5,403 nt of DNA from BRH-c25 sp035417425 (GTDB lineage Bacteria; Bacillota; Clostridia; Lutisporales; Lutisporaceae): assembly GCA_035417425.1 (NCBI GenBank), contig DAOLPD010000185.1, positions 1 to 5,403 of the forward strand, given 5' to 3'. Below the pieces are notes generated by a model. The model saw only the letters and a list, made by a program, of their open reading frames with translations. It had not been told where the DNA came from and made no database searches. The translations under genes and the position numbers were made by a program. Of the stretch, positions 1 to 4,761 are shown piece by piece (the first letter of the stretch is position 1; each line of letters opens with the position of its first letter).

Positions 1-889
1 GCAGAGTATTCATCGCTGATTTTGATGACCTGGCTACACAGCCGTAGGATAATATGAGTACTTCCGCATCTTCAGTGTTTTCTTCTTCCCATGACTCGAT
101 TTCATCCCTATGCATTTCTATTTTGTTTGAAAGCCTTCTTATGAGCTTGTCTGCTTCTGCAGTGCTGTTGCTGGGAAAACCTGTTTCATCATGCACCAAT
201 CCGGTTACATGATATCTGTAGCCTGTACCGAAGTCTGCCATTGGCGGCACCAGGTCGTTATCCGCTTTATATGGCAGGTATTCCTCACTGCTGCAGTCCG
301 GTCTCTTTCTATCTATAATTTCTATTTCTGATATATCGGGTAATTGAACCTTTTCCCGCATATGGCCGATTACTTCATCCATAAGAAGTATAACCGGCGT
401 CCTGTATTTTTCTGCATAATTAAATGCCTTTATTGTAAGGTCAAAAGTTTCTCTTACTGATGAAGGAGTAAGGGCAATAACAGGATGATCCCCATGAGTA
501 CCCCAACGGGCCTGCATGATTTCGCCCTGAGCCGGTGAGGTAGGCATGCCCGTACTGGGGCCCCCCCTCTGGACATTTACTATTACACAAGGTACTTCAG
601 CTATCGAGGCATAGCCTATGTTTTCCTGCTTAAGAGAAAAGCCCGGGCCGCTTGTAGCCGTCATGCTTTTGGCACCAGTAAGTGAAGCACCTATTATGGC
701 GGCCATTCCTCCTATTTCGTCTTCCATCTGCATAAATTTTCCGCCAACCATAGGAAGCTTTTCTGCGGATAATTCAGCAATTTCAGTTGAAGGTGTAATG
801 GGATAACCGGCATAGAACCGCATTCCGGCAGTAATTGCACCTTCTACACATGCTTCATTTCCCTGCATCAATCTAACCTTGCTTTTCAT
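1..889 (-). CDS. korA: 2-oxoacid:ferredoxin oxidoreductase alpha subunit (KorA/VorB type), 3' end cut by the window
   Basis: This is the alpha subunit of a thiamine-diphosphate enzyme that oxidatively decarboxylates a 2-oxoacid (2-oxoglutarate or a branched-chain oxoacid) to its acyl-CoA with reduction of ferredoxin in the cytoplasm; such enzymes can also run in the carboxylating direction. The visible 296 codons start at ATG 889 and stay open to the left edge. Family members of this non-fused type are about 350-370 residues, so roughly the last 60 are missing. Visible landmarks are GYPITPSTE (residues 28-36), MEDEIGG (55-61), TSGPGFSL (79-86), VQRGGPSTGMPT (106-117) and QARWGTHGDHP (126-136), all typical of the POR N-terminal domain. 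The second domain starts near residue 275 with VLILSYGCVAR. The start is set by AGGAGG seven bases upstream. It overlaps korD by 17 bases. Substrate choice (2-oxoglutarate versus 2-oxoisovalerate) cannot be read from this subunit; the KOR name is the usual default. Confidence 0.93.
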   Translation of the reverse strand, partial: MKSKVRLMQGNEACVEGAITAGMRFYAGYPITPSTEIAELSAEKLPMVGGKFMQMEDEIGGMAAIIGASLTGAKSMTATSGPGFSLKQENIGYASIAEVPCVIVNVQRGGPSTGMPTSPAQGEIMQARWGTHGDHPVIALTPSSVRETFDLTIKAFNYAEKYRTPVILLMDEVIGHMREKVQLPDISEIEIIDRKRPDCSSEEYLPYKADNDLVPPMADFGTGYRYHVTGLVHDETGFPSNSTAEADKLIRRLSNKIEMHRDEIESWEEENTEDAEVLILSYGCVARSSKSAMNTL

Positions 890-1112
890 TTTTCTTCCTC
901 CTCAGATATATTGCATAGTCGGGACATCTAAGCTCACACATTCCGCACTGTGTACACTTATCAACATCGACCATTGCAACCTTGCCATTCTTTAGCGCCA
1001 ATGCTTTTACCGGACAAAAGGCGACACAGATGCCGCAGCCTTTACACCAGGCAGGATTGGTTACTATTTTTTCATTAACTATTTCTCCCGCTTTGATATC
1101 CTCTATTTTCAT
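873..1112 (-). CDS. korD: 2x[4Fe-4S] ferredoxin-type delta subunit of 2-oxoacid:ferredoxin oxidoreductase
   Basis: This 79-residue protein carries two CX2CX2CX3CP clusters: C23, C26, C29, C33 and C53, C56, C59, C63, each followed by proline. That is the pattern of an 8Fe-8S bacterial ferredoxin domain and should bind two [4Fe-4S] centres that pass electrons from the thiamine site to soluble ferredoxin. The N-terminal extension of about 20 residues and the position directly ahead of korA fit the delta (KorD/VorD/PorD) subunit rather than a free ferredoxin. The reading frame extends upstream to a TTG at 1127, but ATG 1112 is chosen because GGAGG lies eight bases before it and the TTG falls on top of that site. 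The basic LRRKK tail is encoded by the korA ribosome-binding site. It stops with TAG at 873-875, 17 bases inside korA. A candidate promoter lies at 1206-1234. Confidence 0.92.
   Translation of the reverse strand: MKIEDIKAGEIVNEKIVTNPAWCKGCGICVAFCPVKALALKNGKVAMVDVDKCTQCGMCELRCPDYAIYLRRKKNEKQG
897..902 (-). promoter_or_regulatory. Ribosome-binding site of korA, inside korD
   Basis: The minus strand reads AGGAGG, then seven bases, then ATG at 889. The site lies within the last codons of the ferredoxin gene, where it encodes part of the LRRKK tail (residues 70-74). This fixes the korA start and suggests that translation of the two subunits is coupled. Confidence 0.8.
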
Positions 1113-1120
1113 TTTTCTGA

Positions 1121-1125
1121 CCTCC
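1121..1125 (-). promoter_or_regulatory. Ribosome-binding site that decides the korD start
   Basis: The minus strand reads GGAGG, then eight bases, then ATG at 1112. The longer TTG start at 1127 overlaps this site and has no ribosome-binding site of its own at the right spacing, so the shorter protein beginning MKIEDI is preferred. Confidence 0.75.
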
Positions 1126-1175
1126 AAAAATTCTTTAGATAATGCAGCTTTTATTTCATTTATTCAATTCGCAAT

Positions 1176-1195
1176 GGGAATTCTGCAATTTTCCC
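1176..1195 (-). other. Small inverted repeat near the predicted 5' end of the korDA transcript
   Basis: The minus strand reads GGG-AA-AATT-GCAG-AATT-CCC, a stem of seven pairs with a two-base bulge and a four-base loop. It begins within about five bases of the transcription start predicted from the upstream promoter, so it could be a 5'-end stabilising hairpin or a protein-binding site. It is short and rich in A-T pairs, so it may have no function. Confidence 0.2.
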
Positions 1196-1205
1196 TTCAT
1201 TTTTT

Positions 1206-1234
1206 AGTATATATTATAATATTCTCAATTGCAA
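1206..1234 (-). promoter_or_regulatory. Candidate sigma-A promoter for korDA
   Basis: On the minus strand TTGCAA (1234-1229, four of six matches to TTGACA) is followed after exactly 17 bases by TATACT (1211-1206, five of six matches to TATAAT). Transcription would begin near 1199, leaving a leader of about 85 bases before korD. The spacer contains the perfect 12-base palindrome ATATTATAATAT (1211-1222), a possible operator or simply AT-rich sequence. It suggests korDA can be transcribed separately from surE. No start-site data are available; in AT-rich DNA such matches arise by chance fairly often. Confidence 0.45.
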
Positions 1235-1257
1235 TAAATAATGCCAAATAAATTTCA

Positions 1258-2043
1258 TTATATTGTCAGGTTCATATTCAGTGAAATATTCCAGTCTCTA
1301 ATTTTCTTTATATCTTCATAGCCTGAAAGGTCAATATGTATTGGCGTTATTGACACGTACCCGTTTCTTACTGCATATATATCCGTATCCTCACCGATTT
1401 CGTCCTGTATAAGTTCTCCGGCCAGCCAGTAATAGCTGTTTCCGCGGGGATCCTTCCTTTCCTCAAAATTATTCCTGTACTTTTTCACTCCAAGCCTGGT
1501 TACCTTTACGCCCTTCAAGAATTCAATACCTTCAGTTTCCGGAATATTTATGTTTAACAGCATATTGTCCTTCTCCTTGTGATCCAGAACTTGTTGTATA
1601 ACTTGAACAGCAATTTCCGCAGGAGCAGAAAAGTCGGCTCCGCAGTGCCTTGCATAGGATAAAGCTATTGAAGGTATGTTGAACATTGAACCTTCAATGG
1701 CTGCTGATACCGTTCCAGAGTATATTATGTCGGTACCAAGGTTTTCACCGTCATTTATACCTGAAATTATCAGGTCGGGTTTTACTGACAGGATTGTCTC
1801 AACACCCAGCTTGACACAATCCGCAGGCGTTCCGTTTACCCACCATGCATCAATATCCAGATCATGCAGCTTTATTTTCCTGCATCTCAGCGGCTGGTGC
1901 ATAGTAATAGCATGCCCGATGGCGCTTTGCTCCTTATCCGGGGCAACCACAGTGACCTTGCCCAATACTGAGATTCTTTTTGCCAGTTCATATAACCCCT
2001 GTGAATATATTCCGTCGTCGTTGGATATCAGTATGTTCAGCAT
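1258..2043 (-). CDS. surE: 5'/3'-nucleotidase SurE (survival protein E)
   Basis: SurE is a divalent-metal-dependent cytoplasmic phosphatase that removes phosphate from 5'- and 3'-nucleoside monophosphates and, in some species, short polyphosphate; it is linked to stationary-phase survival and nucleotide pool control. The 261-residue product matches the usual length of about 250. Signature blocks are in order: SNDDGI (7-12, with the metal ligands D9 and D10), APDKEQSAIGHAIT (34-47, with S40), NGTPADCV (70-77) and SGINDGENLGTDIIYSGTVSAA (94-115, with N97 as the other expected metal ligand). All catalytic residues appear intact. ATG 2043 is preceded six bases away by GGAGG within GGGAGGG (2049-2055). 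The gene is divergent from an unrecognised plus-strand gene 78 bases away and lies 145 bases ahead of korD on the same strand. It may be co-transcribed with korDA, but no clear terminator separates them. Confidence 0.96.
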   Translation of the reverse strand: MLNILISNDDGIYSQGLYELAKRISVLGKVTVVAPDKEQSAIGHAITMHQPLRCRKIKLHDLDIDAWWVNGTPADCVKLGVETILSVKPDLIISGINDGENLGTDIIYSGTVSAAIEGSMFNIPSIALSYARHCGADFSAPAEIAVQVIQQVLDHKEKDNMLLNINIPETEGIEFLKGVKVTRLGVKKYRNNFEERKDPRGNSYYWLAGELIQDEIGEDTDIYAVRNGYVSITPIHIDLSGYEDIKKIRDWNISLNMNLTI

Positions 2044-2085
2044 TTGTACCCTCCCACTTCATGTTTAATAGTTTATTCTTTTACA

Positions 2086-2091
2086 TATACT
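2086..2091 (+). promoter_or_regulatory. Possible -10 element for the plus-strand gene
   Basis: TATACT lies 30 bases before the ATG at 2122 in the 78-base divergent gap and would give a leader of about 25 bases. No good -35 match is seen 16-18 bases upstream, where the sequence reads TGTTTAA. The same gap must also hold the surE promoter, for which I see no convincing match on the minus strand. Confidence 0.25.
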
Positions 2092-2111
2092 AAAGCCACT
2101 TTGTACTGTGC

Positions 2112-2118
2112 AGGTGAT
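2112..2118 (+). promoter_or_regulatory. Ribosome-binding site that decides the start of the plus-strand gene
   Basis: AGGTGAT is complementary to the 3' end of 16S rRNA in its AGGTGAT portion and lies three bases before ATG 2122. It supports the 212-residue protein over the longer frame that opens with TTG at 2044, whose extra 26 residues would be read through the surE start region. Confidence 0.6.
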
Positions 2119-2121
2119 AAA

Positions 2122-2760
2122 ATGATACAGATAGATGATGCTGGAAGCGGCAGCCTGGTAGGCGGCACCTGCATCGGCATCTTGCGAAAGGAAACAGGAG
2201 AGTATTATTATGAAATACTCCCTGTTCAATTGTTCAACGAAACCAATTTTAAGAACAAGTCATACATATATTATACAACAAATGCCGTAAAGAATGCTTT
2301 TGAAAAGCTCTCGGTAAAAAAGGGAGAGAGAATATATGTATGTCAGGGCTATATGTTTGAAGACACAAGAAGATTTCTTGTCCGGTCAGGCTATACCTTC
2401 ACAAACTCCAAAATAGAAGAGCCTCTCCAATCACTTATAGAGAAAACCTTTGAAAACTATGCAATTTCCCTCGGCTTGCCAAGGGATTTTATAGCCTATA
2501 CAAAGTTCCCTTTTCATTTTCACAGGTTACTGAAATGGGTATATGCTGACTTTTATAACCGCAAGGAGCTTTGCAAAACAGGATGGAAAAGCTGGCAGAA
2601 ATACAGCAATGCCAAGGTGGAAGTGTACTATGACAAATTGGTTAAAAGCAGCTATATATGCCTGAAATGCGGCAATAGAATACCTGACAATTCAAATGTA
2701 AAGGTCATAAAATTCTATTCCAATAGAAACAATTATGTATATGTGCATAAAAATTGCTGA
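2122..2760 (+). CDS. Unrecognised 212-residue protein with acidic/glycine-rich N-terminus and C-terminal putative zinc site
   Basis: I do not recognise this family. The reading frame is intact, has a good ribosome-binding site and shows clear protein-like composition, so it is very probably a real gene. It has no signal peptide or membrane segment and should be cytoplasmic. The N-terminus reads IQIDDAGSGSLVGGTCIG (2-19), where D5 and D6 end a beta-strand and a glycine/serine turn leads into a second strand. This arrangement recalls the first hairpin of RNase H-fold nucleases. Further acidic residues occur at E40, E61, E80/D81 (in YVCQGYMFEDTRRFL, 72-86) and D143, but assigning them as catalytic is speculation. 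The C-terminus holds C180-X2-C183, 25 residues, then H209-X2-C212, a likely zinc-binding site ending exactly at the last residue. Tyrosine is unusually common (20 of 212). It is divergent from surE, convergent with the carboxyltransferase gene and the only plus-strand gene here. Its role is unknown. Confidence 0.85.
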   Translation: MIQIDDAGSGSLVGGTCIGILRKETGEYYYEILPVQLFNETNFKNKSYIYYTTNAVKNAFEKLSVKKGERIYVCQGYMFEDTRRFLVRSGYTFTNSKIEEPLQSLIEKTFENYAISLGLPRDFIAYTKFPFHFHRLLKWVYADFYNRKELCKTGWKSWQKYSNAKVEVYYDKLVKSSYICLKCGNRIPDNSNVKVIKFYSNRNNYVYVHKNC

Positions 2761-2761
2761 A

Positions 2762-2787
2762 GGTGAGAAACGTTCCCGTGCCTCACC
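2762..2787. terminator. Hairpin between convergent genes, possible bidirectional terminator
   Basis: GGTGAG (2762-2767) pairs with CTCACC (2782-2787), with an inner ACG/CGT stem and TTCC loop inside a small internal loop. It starts two bases after the stop of the plus-strand gene and 13 bases after the stop of the minus-strand carboxyltransferase gene. On the minus strand a T-run (ATTTTTA) follows after about nine bases; on the plus strand there is no T-run. It is therefore more believable as a terminator for the minus-strand transcript. Confidence 0.45.
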
Positions 2788-2799
2788 CTCATGTGCTGC

Positions 2800-4197
2800 T
2801 TAAATCGGATAGGTCTTATTTCCTTTATCTGCAAGACTGCTGTCTATCCCGTATTTCTTTGCCTGTCTGTCTTTGAAGAATTTCATGGCTACCTGCGGGA
2901 AAACCGCATAGCTCAAAACATCTTCCTCCTGCTCGTAATACTCATTCATTTCCAGCTTCAGAGACTCCAGCTGCGGCTCGATTAAATCCGCAGGCCTGCA
3001 GGTTATTACTTCCTCGTCACCTATGATTTTCTTTTTTATTTCCTCGGAAATCGGGACGCTCGGCCTTCCATATCTGCCGCTGACATAATCCTTTATCTCA
3101 TTTGGTATCATTTTGTATCTGCTGCCTGAAATAACATTAAAAACCGCCTGTGTGCCTACAAACTGACTGGAAGGCGTTACAAGAGGGGGATAGCCCAGAT
3201 CCTCTCTCACCTTTGGTACCTCTTTAAGCACATCATTATATTTATCCATGTTATTTGTCTGCTTCAGCTGGGACATCAGGTTGGACAGCATTCCTCCCGG
3301 TATCTGGTATGACAATACATTGGTGTCAATATTGAATACATTGGGGTCCAGTACCCCGCTGGCTATATACTTATCCTTGATCCCTCTGAAGTACTCCGCA
3401 ATTTCGCACAATAAGTCCAAATCCAGTCCGGTATCGTATTCCGTACCCTTCAGTGTTGCCACCATTGGCTCCGTCGGAGGCTGTGAGGTTCCAAGGCCAA
3501 ATGGGGATATGGCTGTATCAATTATATCCACCCCTGCCTCTATAGCCTTTAAATAGGTCATATCTGTCATTCCGCTGGTAAAGTGCGTGTGAAGCTGTAT
3601 CGGAATGCTTATGTTCTTTTTCAACGCTTTAATAAGCTCATATCCATAATAAGGAGCAAGTATTCCGGACATATCCTTTATACAAAGGGAATCGCAACCC
3701 ATATCCTGGACTTTTTTTGCAAGCTCCACATACAAGTCTATATTATGCACCGGGCTTGTAGTATATACAACTGTGCCCTGAGCATGGGCGCCGTACTTTT
3801 TTGCTGCTTTAACCGCTGTTTCAATATTTCTCAGATCATTCAGGGCATCAAATATTCTTATTATTTCAATGCCGTTCTTGACTGAAAGTCTTACAAATTC
3901 TTCAACCACATCATCTGCATAGTTCTTGTATCCCAGTATATTCTGCCCTCTAAGGAGCATTTGCAGCTTTGTATTCTTAAGCTTTGACTTGATTAACCGA
4001 AGTCTTTCCCACGGGTCTTCGTTCAGGAATCTTAGACAAGTGTCAAAGGTAGCTCCTCCCCACATTTCCAATGAATGATATCCAACCTTATCCATAAGTT
4101 CGATGACCGGCAGCATTTCTTCCGTCCGCATCCTTGTAGCAATAAGTGACTGGTGTCCATCCCTCAATGATGTTTCTGTAATTTTAATCCTTGCCAT
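2800..4197 (-). CDS. oadA: Biotin-dependent carboxyltransferase subunit (oxaloacetate decarboxylase alpha / transcarboxylase 5S type) without a biotin domain
   Basis: This family moves a carboxyl group between oxaloacetate (giving pyruvate) and carboxybiotin on a partner carrier protein. The 465 residues comprise an HMGL-like TIM barrel (about 1-265) and the conserved PYC/OADA carboxylase domain (about 285-450). Metal-site residues expected for the family are visible: D13 in ETSLRDGHQS (8-17), K174 in CIKDMSG (172-178), expected to be carbamylated, and H203 and H205 in LHTHFTSGM (202-210). Also typical are EMWGGATFD (44-52), LLRGQNILGY (81-90) and YQIPGGMLSNL (297-307). The chain ends soon after the PYC/OADA domain, with no linker or AMKM biotin motif, so biotin must be on a separate protein not in this window. 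Full-length oxaloacetate decarboxylase alpha is about 590 residues; this length suits the 5S transcarboxylase or split pyruvate carboxylase B arrangement. AGGAGG lies eight bases before ATG 4197. Alternative name: pycB. Confidence 0.93.
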   Translation of the reverse strand: MARIKITETSLRDGHQSLIATRMRTEEMLPVIELMDKVGYHSLEMWGGATFDTCLRFLNEDPWERLRLIKSKLKNTKLQMLLRGQNILGYKNYADDVVEEFVRLSVKNGIEIIRIFDALNDLRNIETAVKAAKKYGAHAQGTVVYTTSPVHNIDLYVELAKKVQDMGCDSLCIKDMSGILAPYYGYELIKALKKNISIPIQLHTHFTSGMTDMTYLKAIEAGVDIIDTAISPFGLGTSQPPTEPMVATLKGTEYDTGLDLDLLCEIAEYFRGIKDKYIASGVLDPNVFNIDTNVLSYQIPGGMLSNLMSQLKQTNNMDKYNDVLKEVPKVREDLGYPPLVTPSSQFVGTQAVFNVISGSRYKMIPNEIKDYVSGRYGRPSVPISEEIKKKIIGDEEVITCRPADLIEPQLESLKLEMNEYYEQEEDVLSYAVFPQVAMKFFKDRQAKKYGIDSSLADKGNKTYPI

Positions 4198-4230
4198 AAT
4201 TATATCCTCCTGTATATGTTCTGCAGATAT

Positions 4231-4258
4231 TGCATATGCATTAATAAAGATAATTAAT
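4231..4258. repeat. Palindromic elements in the carboxyltransferase leader
   Basis: TGCATATGCA (4231-4240) is a perfect 10-base palindrome, and the palindromic hexamer ATTAAT occurs twice (4240-4245 and 4253-4258) seven bases apart. They lie at and just downstream of the candidate promoter, where a repressor could bind. No regulator is identified, and short AT palindromes are common by chance. Confidence 0.25.
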
Positions 4259-4282
4259 ACTAATATAGCACATTTTAAACAA
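4254..4282 (-). promoter_or_regulatory. Weak candidate promoter for the carboxyltransferase gene
   Basis: On the minus strand TTGTTT (4282-4277, three of six matches to TTGACA) is followed after 17 bases by TATTAA (4259-4254, four of six matches to TATAAT). It lies in the 116-base AT-rich gap between the acetyltransferase and carboxyltransferase genes, about 57 bases before the ATG. Several other AT-rich hexamers in the gap would serve nearly as well. Confidence 0.3.
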
Positions 4283-4313
4283 AAAAAAATGTCCGTTTAC
4301 AAAAAATTTACCT

Positions 4314-4760
4314 TTATTTATGAGAGCAAGGCTTAAAATAATCTTTTAAAAATACCCTATAGTATTCTGATGTGCCTATATCTCCAATTACATCTTTAAA
4401 ACCGGCCTCTAAGCCGGCACCGTTGTACTTCTCGAAGCCCATTGCCTGCAGGAAGTCCTTGCAGATTCCCGCTGCGAATACCTCCTCAATTCCATGCAGA
4501 TCGGCGATATTAAGCAGCGCTTTTGTTATCGCACCCCCAAGTTTTTTTCTTCTATGGCCTTCATCCACTATAACACAATTCAGATATCCTTTTCCGTTGT
4601 ATGGGACCAGACAGCCGCAGCCACATTTAATATTTCCATCCTCGCATATCAGGAAATGCTCTATGTTTGACAGCAGCTTGAAGTCAGAAAATCCGTATTT
4701 TGAAGCAAGCTCCATTACAAAGCTAATGTCCTCAGGTTTTATCTTTCTTATCTGCATCAT
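4314..4760 (-). CDS. GNAT-family N-acetyltransferase
   Basis: A 148-residue single-domain member of the GNAT fold, which transfers an acetyl group from acetyl-CoA to an amine. The N-terminal strand and first helix (MQIRKIKPEDISFVMELA, 2-19) and the central motif A, VIVDEGHRRKKLGGAITKALLNIA (63-86), are typical. In motif A the acetyl-CoA pyrophosphate loop reads RRKKLGGA, with lysine where the usual R/Q-X-X-G-X-G/A has its first glycine. FLQAMGFEKY (103-112) matches the usual motif B end (FYxxxGF). Seven cysteines are present, including an alternating CGCGC at 46-50 just before the strand that leads to the CoA site. The substrate cannot be inferred. ATG 4760 begins one base after the stop of the pseudouridine synthase gene, with AGGGGGT eight bases upstream inside that gene; a second ATG follows at once (4757). 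Co-transcription with the upstream gene is very likely. Confidence 0.85.
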   Translation of the reverse strand: MMQIRKIKPEDISFVMELASKYGFSDFKLLSNIEHFLICEDGNIKCGCGCLVPYNGKGYLNCVIVDEGHRRKKLGGAITKALLNIADLHGIEEVFAAGICKDFLQAMGFEKYNGAGLEAGFKDVIGDIGTSEYYRVFLKDYFKPCSHK

Positions 4761-4761
4761 T

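Noticed and set aside
1113..1127. TTG start giving a korD product five residues longer
   Set aside because: The TTG overlaps the GGAGG that serves ATG 1112 and has no site of its own.
1177..1191. CodY-like box in the korDA leader
   Set aside because: Only nine of fifteen positions match AATTTTCWGAAAATT and the right half is poor, so it is not convincing.
2044..2121. TTG start adding 26 residues to the plus-strand protein
   Set aside because: The extension crosses the surE translation-start region, lacks a ribosome-binding site and looks unlike a protein N-terminus; ATG 2122 has AGGTGAT just upstream.
2850..2910. AMKF near the C-terminus of the carboxyltransferase as a biotin-attachment motif
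   Set aside because: The motif should be AMKM in a glycine/valine-rich beta domain of about 70 residues; here VAMKFF belongs to the normal end of the PYC/OADA domain.
3248..3885. Plus-strand open frames opposite the carboxyltransferase gene
   Set aside because: They lie wholly against a well-conserved gene, have no ribosome-binding sites and no recognisable protein features.
4262..4313. T-rich stretch after the acetyltransferase gene as an intrinsic terminator
   Set aside because: The runs of T are not preceded by a GC-rich stem; only a five-pair TAAAC/GTTTA match is present.
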